NCBI GenBank assembly: GCA_017744515.1 | Contig: JAGIBF010000029.1 | Span: 1 to 64,000 of the forward strand | DNA length: 64,000 nt | Reading direction: 5' to 3' | DNA from: Niastella sp. | Lineage (GTDB): Bacteria > Bacteroidota > Bacteroidia > Chitinophagales > Chitinophagaceae | Part shown: positions 25,052 through 33,604 of the stretch, piece after piece | Layout of the letters: the number at the start of each line of letters is the position of its first letter | How positions within the stretch are numbered: position 1 is the first letter of the stretch | The notes under the pieces: generated by a model | The model's database searches: none | What the model was told of the DNA's origin: nothing | Seen by the model: the letters and a program-made list of their open reading frames with translations, nothing else | Translations under genes and position numbers: made by a program

Positions 25052-25106
25052 TGGGCTAAAGCCCATAGGAAATATTATTATGCTGTCCCGGCCCTGAAGG
25101 GCCGGG
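25052..25106 (+). terminator. Double hairpin after the gene at 24318
   Basis: The first hairpin is TGGGCT-AA-AGCCCA at 25052-25065. The second, stronger one is CCCGGCCC-TGAA-GGGCCGGG at 25087-25106, followed by a T-rich stretch. The pairing of a GGGCTAAAGCCC hairpin with a GC-rich TGAA-loop hairpin recalls a dispersed Bacteroidota intergenic element. Confidence 0.7.
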
Positions 25107-25183
25107 CAATTTCTTTTGCTTCGCCAGGAATTCTTATAGCAGGCAGCGTGGTTTTATTCCATAATTTAGCCTAAACCCTGACC

Positions 25184-25810
25184 ATGTTCGTCATTTATGG
25201 TAACAAGAAATTAAGGATCAAGCGATATTCGTATAACCAGTATTGTTGTCCAAAGTGCAATGCTTTTGACTTCGATATAAAGATCTACAAACGGTATTTC
25301 CATCTTTTCTTTATTCCTTTTTGGCCTGCCGGCGAAAAGTCAAGTACCATGTTCTGCAACAACTGCCGTTATCCGATACGGGTGGAGGATATTCAATGGA
25401 AACTTGAAGATCAAACGAGGTTGCCATTCTACTTATATAGTGGGCTCATTCTTGCCGGTGGTCTTGTAATTGTTTCTTTTGTCAATTCTGCACGGGCTGA
25501 CAAACGACACCGGCTTTTTGTAGAAAGCCCTAAGGCAGGTGACGTGTACAGGATTACGGGAGAAAAAGATGGACGCGACACTTATTATTTTTTGCGTGTC
25601 AGCAGGATCGAAAGCGACTCTGTTTTTGTGTGGCATAATCACGTGGAGTATAACAGGTTTGTTTCGGAATTTAACGACAAGGATTATTTTGTACAAAGTG
25701 ATGAGGTTGCTTTTACCCGTCAACGATTGCTTAAAATGCTGGATGACGACCAAATATCTGATGTTGTGCGGGATTATGATCCGGACAGCCCGTTTAATGA
25801 TGTTGAATAG
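25184..25810 (+). CDS. Membrane protein with N-terminal zinc ribbon
   Basis: 208 aa. Four cysteines in two CxxC pairs, CCPKC near residues 22-26 and CNNC near 63-66, should hold a zinc ion. One membrane helix follows at about 85-103 (FYLYSGLILAGGLVIVSFV), then a soluble domain (SPKAGDVYRITGEKDGRDTYYFLRVSRIESDSVFVWHNH) with SH3-like beta character, and an acidic tail. Proteins combining a zinc ribbon with one membrane segment are common unknowns in Bacteroidota. No operon partner; the next gene is 127 bp away. Confidence 0.7.
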   Translation: MFVIYGNKKLRIKRYSYNQYCCPKCNAFDFDIKIYKRYFHLFFIPFWPAGEKSSTMFCNNCRYPIRVEDIQWKLEDQTRLPFYLYSGLILAGGLVIVSFVNSARADKRHRLFVESPKAGDVYRITGEKDGRDTYYFLRVSRIESDSVFVWHNHVEYNRFVSEFNDKDYFVQSDEVAFTRQRLLKMLDDDQISDVVRDYDPDSPFNDVE

Positions 25811-25937
25811 ATGTGTTGTTGTTTCAGGGCCATCTCCTATAATTTTCCTGCATTGACATACAAATTTCTGTCGTTGGCATCAGTTGTTTCTATAGCAAGT
25901 GTACTAAACCGTAGTATTGCTGCTATAAATAATTGTT

Positions 25938-26864
25938 ATGAAACCTTCATCCTGTTTACTGTTATTATTATTGCTCACTGCTACATTTTCCTCATCCGGT
26001 CAAAAAGACAACAGCGGATTATTAATACCACGGATCGACCTGGCACGTGGTCTGACGAAGCTACCAGCTAACACGCTCATGGTTTTCAATACCAATGACA
26101 AGTATGCCAATGGCAAAGGCATCTACCTCAATATGGGAACAGCCTCCCGACCACACTGGCAAGCCATGGTGCCCGTGCCACTGGATACCAATATGTTTAT
26201 CCGCAACCAAACGACAGAACAACCTAACAGCGATTTCAATGTTTCCGGGAGTGGTACTGTCGGCGGGACCTTAAAAGTAAATTCCATCGTTCAGGCGCTC
26301 AGTGTACACATCACCAGCACCAATTTTGAGCCGCTGATCATAAGAACGAACAATGCTTTCGGGACCGGCATACGTCTCTCGAACACGCATCAGGCATTAC
26401 CGGATCCTTTGTATTGGTCATTGAAGCATGAAAGTGGTGTCAGTGCAACACCGGACGCATTTACGATCAGCAATTCTTCCTCGATAGGAACAAAGCTCGT
26501 CACCATATTACCGAATGGCAATATGGGCATCAGGCATGTGCTGAATCCTGCTGAAGCGCTTGAGGTAAATGGAAATGTAAAGGTGGCCGGAAGTTTTCTC
26601 ATCGATCTTGAATATGTAAAACAGGAAGTATCCCTTGGTGGAAAAGAGTATTCTTCTTATCTCCTGACATGTCCTGCCGGGAAAAAAGTAATAGGGGGTG
26701 GGGGAGGTCACCGGGATTATAATTCAGCCATTAAAGATATTCATATAGCATACTCTGGTCCTGATTTTTATGATGACCCCAATCGCTGGCTGCTATACAT
26801 ATACAACAGCAGCGGCAGCAAGCGGGCATTGGTGTTATATTGTGCTTGTGCGAAGGTGCAATAG
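25938..26864 (+). CDS. Secreted protein with tail-fibre-like beta motif
   Basis: 308 aa with a signal peptide (residues 1-20). The middle contains LPNGNMGIRHVLNPAEALEVNGNVKVAGSF, close to the GxxGIGTxxPxxxLEVNGxV motif found before trimeric tail-fibre-like domains in many Bacteroidota secreted proteins. A short C-terminal domain rich in Gly, Tyr and Cys (CPAGKKVIGGGGGH through LYCACAKVQ) follows. No T9SS tail is visible. It is probably exported and trimeric, but this is by analogy. It precedes another secreted protein by 44 bp and may share a transcript. Confidence 0.7.
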   Translation: MKPSSCLLLLLLLTATFSSSGQKDNSGLLIPRIDLARGLTKLPANTLMVFNTNDKYANGKGIYLNMGTASRPHWQAMVPVPLDTNMFIRNQTTEQPNSDFNVSGSGTVGGTLKVNSIVQALSVHITSTNFEPLIIRTNNAFGTGIRLSNTHQALPDPLYWSLKHESGVSATPDAFTISNSSSIGTKLVTILPNGNMGIRHVLNPAEALEVNGNVKVAGSFLIDLEYVKQEVSLGGKEYSSYLLTCPAGKKVIGGGGGHRDYNSAIKDIHIAYSGPDFYDDPNRWLLYIYNSSGSKRALVLYCACAKVQ

Positions 26865-26908
26865 GTGAATGAATATAATTCCTATATTGCATCAAACCTT
26901 ATCTGTTT

Positions 26909-28489
26909 ATGAAAATGAAACTTCTGTACCTGGTTGTGGCAACCTTATTGGGTTCCTCTGCATTTACCCAGGTTTGTATCGATTCTGCCGTACTTTTTGC
27001 TCCGGCAACGTACAATGGCAATGCTCCTTCCATTATTTCCGGCCGCAGGATCAGCAATGCCAATGGCGCCTGCCTCACGCTTAACAACTGTCACAATATT
27101 ACTATCAGCAATTGCATACTGGGTGGCGCTTCTGCTCCGGCTATCGTGTTGGAAGGCTGCACCAATATTATGATCATCAATTGCCTGTTCAAAGACATGA
27201 ACAACGGCGTGTATGCGCTCAACAGTCAAGGTATCAAGGTCAACTACAATCAGTTTCAGAATGTGCATCATGGTAATTCGCGGGGTCAGTTTGTGCAGTT
27301 CAACAATGTGTCGGGCGCCGGCAATGAAGTAATGTATAATGTTGGTGAAAATATTCCCGGCAATAGCAGCCCGGAGGACTTGATCAACATGTACAAATCC
27401 AGTGGAACTGTCAGTAGTCCCATACTAATAAAAGGTAACAAACTCAGGGGCGGTGGTCCCAGCGGATCGGGTGGTGGCATCATGACCGGAGATGATGGCG
27501 GATCGTATATAACTGTTGAAGATAACATTCTTGTTGATCCCGGTCAGTATGGTATTGCGATTGCCAGCGGCACCCATATCAAGCTTCTCAGTAATAAGGT
27601 GTATGGCCGGCAACAGTCGTTCACCAATATTGGTCTTTATGTGTGGAATCAATATGCCGCCGCGTGCAGTACGAATACCGTGGAATACAATGTAATCAAC
27701 TTTACAAACAATGGCGGGACGCTTAACCCCGCCTGGGATGCAGGCAATTGTGGGCCGGTAGCCGGGTGGAATAACAATACGTGGAATGCGCCTATCTCTG
27801 ATACCATTCTTCCTTCGAGGATATTGTGTCCTGAGCTAACGGCTTATTACAGGTTCAATAATAGCTGGTCGGATGGAACGGGCAACAATCTTACGGGCAG
27901 TGCTGTTGGCCCTTACTTTCAATCTGACTGTGCCGGCATTTCTGCACGCTTCACCGGCGCAACGAGCCAGATGGTCTCCATTGCGCGGTCTGCCGGGTTG
28001 CGCCCATCTTTGCAACGTCTGTCCGTCTCATGCTGGATAAAGCCGGCCAATGTAACAGGGATTAAAGGGATCGCCAGGGGGCAGGATGGTAATGGATGGG
28101 ACAATAGCTGGCGGATGATCCTCAACAATGATGTCTTCAATCCCCGCATTACTACTGACCAAGGGTCAGCGGAAGTATATTACAGTGGCATCCCCGACAG
28201 TGTATGGTCGCATGTCGTGATGACGTACGATGGCAAGCAACTGAAATGTTATGTCAATGGGGTATTGCAAAACACTGCCAACCTTACGGGCAATATCCTT
28301 TATTATCCTTCCATACAGGAAAGCATGCAGCTTGGGTTTGCCAATGGTGATTATTATTTTAATGGTCAAATGGATGAATTCAGGTTTTATTCGGGTGACT
28401 TGAATGCAACTGAAGTGCTTGCTCTCTACAATCTACATAAGGATAGTTTTGAATGTGTCAGCCTGCTGCTCACTTCTTTATCCCATTGA
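26909..28489 (+). CDS. Secreted right-handed beta-helix plus LamG-like protein
   Basis: 526 aa. Signal peptide 1-20. Residues about 45-250 are a parallel beta-helix, with repeated Asn-rich rungs such as ISNCILGGASAPAIVLEGC and TNIMIINCLFKDM. Residues about 310-510 are a LamG/concanavalin-like lectin domain (YYRFNNSWSDGTGNNLTG, WSHVVMTYDGKQLKCYVNG, YFNGQMDEFRFY). The likely function is carbohydrate binding or polysaccharide lyase-like action, but no catalytic residues can be assigned. No T9SS sorting domain follows the LamG part. An alternative in-frame ATG at 26915 would still leave a signal peptide. Confidence 0.8.
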   Translation: MKMKLLYLVVATLLGSSAFTQVCIDSAVLFAPATYNGNAPSIISGRRISNANGACLTLNNCHNITISNCILGGASAPAIVLEGCTNIMIINCLFKDMNNGVYALNSQGIKVNYNQFQNVHHGNSRGQFVQFNNVSGAGNEVMYNVGENIPGNSSPEDLINMYKSSGTVSSPILIKGNKLRGGGPSGSGGGIMTGDDGGSYITVEDNILVDPGQYGIAIASGTHIKLLSNKVYGRQQSFTNIGLYVWNQYAAACSTNTVEYNVINFTNNGGTLNPAWDAGNCGPVAGWNNNTWNAPISDTILPSRILCPELTAYYRFNNSWSDGTGNNLTGSAVGPYFQSDCAGISARFTGATSQMVSIARSAGLRPSLQRLSVSCWIKPANVTGIKGIARGQDGNGWDNSWRMILNNDVFNPRITTDQGSAEVYYSGIPDSVWSHVVMTYDGKQLKCYVNGVLQNTANLTGNILYYPSIQESMQLGFANGDYYFNGQMDEFRFYSGDLNATEVLALYNLHKDSFECVSLLLTSLSH

Positions 28490-28532
28490 TTATTTCCCTG
28501 AAATGCACGATCTTTTGCTCATAAATAGTTAT

Positions 28533-28925
28533 ATGGAGCCCATTTCGTTGCAGCCAATCGGTATTGTACGGTCGCCTCTGGTATTGCTTGACGACTGTCC
28601 TTTGCAGGGGCACGAGGGCGCGCCCGAGGCCTGGATCGAGCTGCTGCCTGGATTTGAAACTGGTATCAAAGATTTGGCTCCCGGGAAGGAGTTGATCCTA
28701 CTTACCTGGTTTCATGCGGCTGACCGCAGTGTATTGCAATGTTATCCCCGTAAAGAAGTGAATGCTCCGCCCTTGGGTGTGTTTACCACACGCTCTCCCG
28801 ACCGGCCTAATCCTATTGGTTTGCATCCGGTGACGGTACTTGCTGTAGAAGCCGGAAGAGTGAAAGTGCATCCACTGGAGGCGCTGGACGGAACACCCGT
28901 TATAGATATTAAGCCTGTTATTTGA
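28533..28925 (+). CDS. TrmO/TsaA-like tRNA methyltransferase
   Basis: 130 aa beta-barrel protein of the TsaA/TrmO family, which N6-methylates t6A37 in tRNA to m6t6A. Family motifs visible are PIGIVRSPL at the start, ELILLTWFHAADR, then GVFTTRSPDRPNPIGLHPVTVL, the SAM-binding hallmark. The C-terminal domain of E. coli TrmO is absent, so this is the short form. The start at 28533 matches the family N-terminus; ATG 28503 is an alternative. Its stop lies 1 bp from the convergent stop of the FG-GAP gene. mtaB in this window acts on the same nucleotide. Confidence 0.85.
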   Translation: MEPISLQPIGIVRSPLVLLDDCPLQGHEGAPEAWIELLPGFETGIKDLAPGKELILLTWFHAADRSVLQCYPRKEVNAPPLGVFTTRSPDRPNPIGLHPVTVLAVEAGRVKVHPLEALDGTPVIDIKPVI

Positions 28926-28926
28926 A

Positions 28927-31900
28927 TTACTGTACTATCAGCACTGTTCTTGTTGCAGTGCTTCCTCCCGTTGTAAGCGATAAAGTATATTGACCTGCCG
29001 GCAGGCGTACTGTGCTCAGCTGGATCAGGCCGTTGGTCGTAGTGTATTGTTTTTGTTGTATGATGCGGCCATCGCTGGTTGACAATTTTGCTGTTACGAT
29101 GCCGGTGATGCCGGGCAGCTGTACTGTCAATGATTGTCCTGCGCGTACCGGGTTGGGGAATACCAGCCAATCGCGGGTTTCATCAAATACTACCAGTGCT
29201 GTCTTTAAATATTTTTTACGGTCGCGGTCAACGGCTACCAGGCGGAAATAGTTTTTGCCACGCATCGGGTGCTCATCGCGCCATTGGTATTGTGTGACGT
29301 TGGGCAGGGCAGGGGTGCTATAGAGTGGTGTGTAGTCGCGGCCATTGCTGCTTCGCTCCAGTGTAAATTGTGCGCCTTCTTCATAAGAAGCGACGGTCCA
29401 CCTGATCAAGACTGTCTTTTGTTGTTTTACTCCTGTGAATGTCAATATATCCAGTGGTAATAATACTCCTTCCGAACGGCCAACTGTCAAAGGATAACGC
29501 CAGGGGCCAAACCGCTGTCCGGTCAGTGATGTGGTTTGACTGTATTCCACGCGTGCACGTAATAAAGTGGCTTTGCCTGTTTTAGTTATCTGGCTTTTCA
29601 GTTCAGTGCCTGTCAACCCGATGCTGGTAAAGGTTGCCTGCCTGTCTGTATAAGCCGTACTGTTGGTAACCGGGTTACCGCTGAAGGCATTGCCTGTAGT
29701 TCGCGTTTCCCAAACCAACCTGGCTTTTTGCAAGCCTTGTGATGAGCGAATAAGAAGACCAGCGCCGATGGTTCCTTGGGGCATATTGGCGGCACTTAAT
29801 GGAGTGGTAAGGTTAGCATTGTACAGGCGGAGGTTATTTCGCCGGCCGGCATTGCCGCCGCCATAATATAAATACACGCTGCCCATGGTTTGATAGGCTA
29901 AGTTACTAAGCAGCAAATCTGTGAAGCCATCGCCATTTACATCGCCGGCCGTGCTGGCTGCATTGCCCAGTGAACTGTAGTTGATCTGATCCCAGGCGTG
30001 TATCGTATCGGGAACAGGTGCCAGTCCTGTGGGTGTTCCTTTATAGATATAGGCAATTCCCAGGCCTTGATACTGTGCATCTGTTATCAGCGCATCAGCA
30101 TATCCGTCGCTGTTGATATCGCCCGCGCTGGCTACCACGTTCCCAAACTGGGTGCCTGATGGCTGTTCTTTTGTCAATGTATCGGATGGTGTGGTGCTGA
30201 TGCCTGACGCCGATCCGAGGTATACGAATACCTGGCCTTTATCTGTGCCGCCGGTATAATCTGCCGCGCCCACCAACACATCTGCATAGCCATCGGCATT
30301 GATATCTCCGGCACCTGCTACGGATGTACCAAAGAATGCATCTACGCGGTTGGCATTGTCAAGGATAACGGGACTGGTGGCCACAAGCCCGGTATCCGAA
30401 CCTCTAAACAGGTAGGCTCTTCCTTCGCGTACATGGCTGCCATCGGTAGACATAAATGCTCCAATGATCGCATCGCCGTAACCGTCACCATTCACATCGC
30501 CAACGCCGGCCAGTGCCCGGCCAAAGCCTGCCATTTCCGGATCGTTCGTACCTTTCAGAATAAGGTCAGGCGTAGCCGGTAGTCCTGTAGCTGATCCATA
30601 ATATACAAAGACTTTTCCTGTATCTATTGTAACGATATCGTTGTAGGCGCTCACCAGCACATCGCCGTAGCCATCGCCATTCAGGTCGCCCGCGCCATCG
30701 ACTGCATATCCTATATACTGTCCGGCCGCGCCGGGAATTACCGCCGGGGTGGTGACTACTCCGGATGCCGAGCCGTAGTATATGAATACACGGCCTTGTG
30801 TATTGTTGTACCTGGGGGCGCTGACGATCACATCAGCATAGCCGTCACCATTTACATCGCTGCCAGCTACAGAATAACCCAGTTTACAATTGGGCTGGTT
30901 AACATCGAGTATAACGTTGGGTATTTCGGGTAATCCATTGGCGGAGCCATAATATACATAAGCTCTGCCTTCGTAATTGGTAGTACCTTTTATGTAATTG
31001 GGATCTCCAATCACAACATCCGAATAGCCATCGCCATTGATATCGCCTACATGCTGCAGTGATTTACCAAAGCCAATCACCGTGAGGCCTACGTGGTTTA
31101 TCGCTACAGCCGGCAGCACACTGGTGAGGCTGTCCGGCGCACCATGAAATATGTAAGCTCTTCCTGCATCGAGGCTATCGCCGGCGTCATAGTTTGCATC
31201 TCCTGCAACGATATCGGTGTAACCGTCCCCATCAATGTCGCCGGCAGCTGCCAGGGCTGTAACGGCAATGCTGTGCAAGGAATCTACGATATAATAAGCG
31301 GTATCCTGCAGTCCTGTGGCAGATCCATGCATTATCAACAGGCGTGGTACGTTGTTGATGGTATCTTTGCCGCCTACCACGATATCTGCATATCCATCTC
31401 CGTTTACATCGCCTGCACTACCTACCGGTCCGCTGAGGGCAAGGCCTATGCGTGCCGTGCTGTCGATAATAACGGGATCAGCTGGCAATCCTGATGGGGA
31501 CCCATAATATATCAACAAGCGGCCAATGCTATGGAAGGGGGTGGGGCCAAACATATCATCATGGTACCTGGGTTGTCCTATTACCAAATCTGTATAGCCA
31601 TCTCCATTGAGGTCACCACCGCCTGCCATAGACCGGCCGAAGTATGTGGATTCAATGGGTTGTGTGTTGGTATACATGTGAGCCGGGGTGAGTGTGAGCC
31701 CTGTGGCGGAGCCATAATAAACATACACGGCGCCATCATTCTGCGGTACGTATATGTCGTAATCGGGTGCACCCACGGCTATATCGGAATAGCCGTCGCC
31801 ATTGACATCGCCCATACCTGTAACAAGGGCACCAAAGTGGTTTGCGTATTGTTCGCCTTCTATATAGTCATTGCCTGAAAACCCTGTGGCCGATCCATAA

Positions 31901-32667
31901 AATACGTATGTTCGTCCTTTCATTCCCTGGGGATATCCTCCCGAGTATCCATATCCAGGAGCACCCACAATAATATCTGAATATCCATCTCCGTTAACAT
32001 CTCCGGCTCCTGCCACTGATTCTCCAAACTGGGAGAATCCCATGTCTTCTTTTAGTATGGTGTCTGCTTCGGAAGGGATACCGGTGGGTGAACCGAAGTA
32101 TACCAGGGCCTGGCCTCTTGCCGCGTTGTATCCATCATCGCTGGCATACATGGCTCCAACAACGAGGTCTCCGTATCCATCGCCATTAATATCTCCGGCG
32201 CCTGCTACAGATATACCAAAACGTTCTCCCTGGTCTGAATTGCTGTGGTATTCGAGATTGAGATCGGGTACAATGGGCAAGCCTGTGGGGGTGCCATAAT
32301 ACACATATACCCGTCCTTCATTGGAATACCATTCGATGCTGTCGTATATCGGTGCGCCTATCACTACATCGGAATAGCCATCGCCGTTGAGGTCGCCTGC
32401 GCTGGTCACGGAGGCACCAAATGTCGCTTCTGCTTTGCCGGGACCCGGCAGTACGCTATCATTGAACAGGTTGGCGAAGGGAAGCTCGTAAGAACTTATC
32501 CTGTTGCTGACAGCGGCCGGTTGTCCGATGTGCCGCAAGGCAGCTGAATACCAATCAGTTTGTGCCGGTGGCACCGATTGGTCATAACGGATAGCAATGT
32601 GTGGCGTGGCGGGCTGATACAGGAAAGCGATCAGCAATGACAATAGCGGGGTCATCATCATGCGCAT
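28927..32667 (-). CDS. FG-GAP repeat (integrin alpha-like) surface protein with type IX secretion tail
   Basis: 1,246 aa. Signal peptide at 1-22. There are 14 FG-GAP units with the calcium-binding core AGDxNGDGYxDxxVG (for example LNGDGYSDVVIGAP and INGDGYGDLVVGA), spaced about 60-65 residues; fourteen is exactly two seven-bladed propellers. The unit near residue 810 has NADGY and the next NSDGY, mild breaks of the motif. A Fn3/Ig-like linker follows (about 1,080-1,160, FTLERSSNGRDYTPL). The C-terminal LVFPNPVRAGQSLTV through PAGQYTLSL is a T9SS sorting domain. It is likely an exported adhesin or ligand-binding protein. It lies just below the SusCD operon but is separated from it by a terminator. 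Confidence 0.9.
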   Translation of the reverse strand: MRMMMTPLLSLLIAFLYQPATPHIAIRYDQSVPPAQTDWYSAALRHIGQPAAVSNRISSYELPFANLFNDSVLPGPGKAEATFGASVTSAGDLNGDGYSDVVIGAPIYDSIEWYSNEGRVYVYYGTPTGLPIVPDLNLEYHSNSDQGERFGISVAGAGDINGDGYGDLVVGAMYASDDGYNAARGQALVYFGSPTGIPSEADTILKEDMGFSQFGESVAGAGDVNGDGYSDIIVGAPGYGYSGGYPQGMKGRTYVFYGSATGFSGNDYIEGEQYANHFGALVTGMGDVNGDGYSDIAVGAPDYDIYVPQNDGAVYVYYGSATGLTLTPAHMYTNTQPIESTYFGRSMAGGGDLNGDGYTDLVIGQPRYHDDMFGPTPFHSIGRLLIYYGSPSGLPADPVIIDSTARIGLALSGPVGSAGDVNGDGYADIVVGGKDTINNVPRLLIMHGSATGLQDTAYYIVDSLHSIAVTALAAAGDIDGDGYTDIVAGDANYDAGDSLDAGRAYIFHGAPDSLTSVLPAVAINHVGLTVIGFGKSLQHVGDINGDGYSDVVIGDPNYIKGTTNYEGRAYVYYGSANGLPEIPNVILDVNQPNCKLGYSVAGSDVNGDGYADVIVSAPRYNNTQGRVFIYYGSASGVVTTPAVIPGAAGQYIGYAVDGAGDLNGDGYGDVLVSAYNDIVTIDTGKVFVYYGSATGLPATPDLILKGTNDPEMAGFGRALAGVGDVNGDGYGDAIIGAFMSTDGSHVREGRAYLFRGSDTGLVATSPVILDNANRVDAFFGTSVAGAGDINADGYADVLVGAADYTGGTDKGQVFVYLGSASGISTTPSDTLTKEQPSGTQFGNVVASAGDINSDGYADALITDAQYQGLGIAYIYKGTPTGLAPVPDTIHAWDQINYSSLGNAASTAGDVNGDGFTDLLLSNLAYQTMGSVYLYYGGGNAGRRNNLRLYNANLTTPLSAANMPQGTIGAGLLIRSSQGLQKARLVWETRTTGNAFSGNPVTNSTAYTDRQATFTSIGLTGTELKSQITKTGKATLLRARVEYSQTTSLTGQRFGPWRYPLTVGRSEGVLLPLDILTFTGVKQQKTVLIRWTVASYEEGAQFTLERSSNGRDYTPLYSTPALPNVTQYQWRDEHPMRGKNYFRLVAVDRDRKKYLKTALVVFDETRDWLVFPNPVRAGQSLTVQLPGITGIVTAKLSTSDGRIIQQKQYTTTNGLIQLSTVRLPAGQYTLSLTTGGSTATRTVLIVQ

Positions 32668-32915
32668 AGCAGAAGGTTTATGTGTGTTAAGAGGAAGGGC
32701 GGGTAGAGATGATGGCTATTGGAAGTAGTTTGCCAGGGGGCGATAAGCGTGAATTGATGGAAGATTGAATTGTAGGTGGGTATGCGGGGATATTCAGATA
32801 TAATTGCAAGTTAGGGCTTCTTTTTATTCCAAACAATACCATTTACCGGGGATAAAGGAACGCCCGGTGTAGAAACACCGGGCGTATGCTACTTGTGAAC
32901 TAACTATAACTGCCG
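32668..32915. other. Gap between SusCD operon and FG-GAP gene
   Basis: 248 bp. It contains the terminator at 32861-32884. The rest should hold the promoter of the FG-GAP gene, but no TAnnTTTG match was found. No repeat array was seen. Confidence 0.5.
32861..32884 (-). terminator. Rho-independent terminator of the SusCD-DUF3823 operon
   Basis: A perfect 10-bp stem (CGCCCGGTGT with ACACCGGGCG) and AGAA tetraloop, 31 bp past the stop of the DUF3823 gene. Confidence 0.85.
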
Positions 32916-33587
32916 TTACTTTGTTGTCAACTCGAATGGAATGGTGTAGACTAATTCTGCTACGCCGTTCGTCTTTACCCCCACACGCACAAAAATGGAG
33001 GCTTTTGTCTGCAGCGCTGCCGGCACGTTAGCCGTTATCGTTACCGGCTGCGTCAGGTCTGTGATCTGCGCTGCGGGTTTCGATGCGTTGGCCGCGTTGT
33101 TGTTTTGGTCAACAATGGTTGTTTGGCCAATGTACAATCTTGCTGCTTCCAGTGTCCTCGTCTGGTTTACACGTTGCAGGTTGAACGTAGCTGTCACTAC
33201 GTTGTTGCTTCTTGTGTAGGTGGCATTGCTGATGATGAAGAAGGGATCTACTGTCACATTGATATCTGATGTTCCTCCCTGTACGTCGATGGAATCTGTT
33301 TTGTCTGCCCAGGGGCCGTTGCCTCTCAGCAACGTGAGCTTGTAGTTTCCGCCAAACACTTTAGCGGAAAAGCTACCATCTTGTTTTACGTATACCGGTA
33401 TTTTATTGCGGAGCTGGTAGCCATATTGCCATAGCTCCAATTCAACACCTCCCGACCTTACGCTCAACGCCTGGTTCTGGTAAACTATCCGGCCACTGAT
33501 GACGGCGGATGGTGGCTCTTTGTTATCTTTTTTGCAGCTGATAACAAACAGCAGGAGGGTGATGTATAATAGATTAAGACCTTTCAT
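32916..33587 (-). CDS. DUF3823 surface lipoprotein
   Basis: 223 aa lipoprotein: lipobox FVISC with Cys17, followed by a KKDN acidic/charged export-type sequence. Two beta-sandwich domains follow: SGRIVYQNQALSVRSGGVELELWQYG (about 31-57) and the DPFFIISNATYTRSNNVVTATFNL region (about 113-136), the recognised DUF3823 pattern. DUF3823 proteins are encoded beside SusD homologues and probably help bind the glycan on the outer face. It is third in the operon, 17 bp after susD. Confidence 0.88.
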   Translation of the reverse strand: MKGLNLLYITLLLFVISCKKDNKEPPSAVISGRIVYQNQALSVRSGGVELELWQYGYQLRNKIPVYVKQDGSFSAKVFGGNYKLTLLRGNGPWADKTDSIDVQGGTSDINVTVDPFFIISNATYTRSNNVVTATFNLQRVNQTRTLEAARLYIGQTTIVDQNNNAANASKPAAQITDLTQPVTITANVPAALQTKASIFVRVGVKTNGVAELVYTIPFELTTK

Positions 33588-33604
33588 ATAATGTATTTTA
33601 TGCT

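Noticed and set aside
26869..27084. 71-aa plus-strand ORF ahead of the beta-helix gene
   Set aside because: It overlaps the signal peptide and first rungs of the beta-helix protein in another frame and has no family features.
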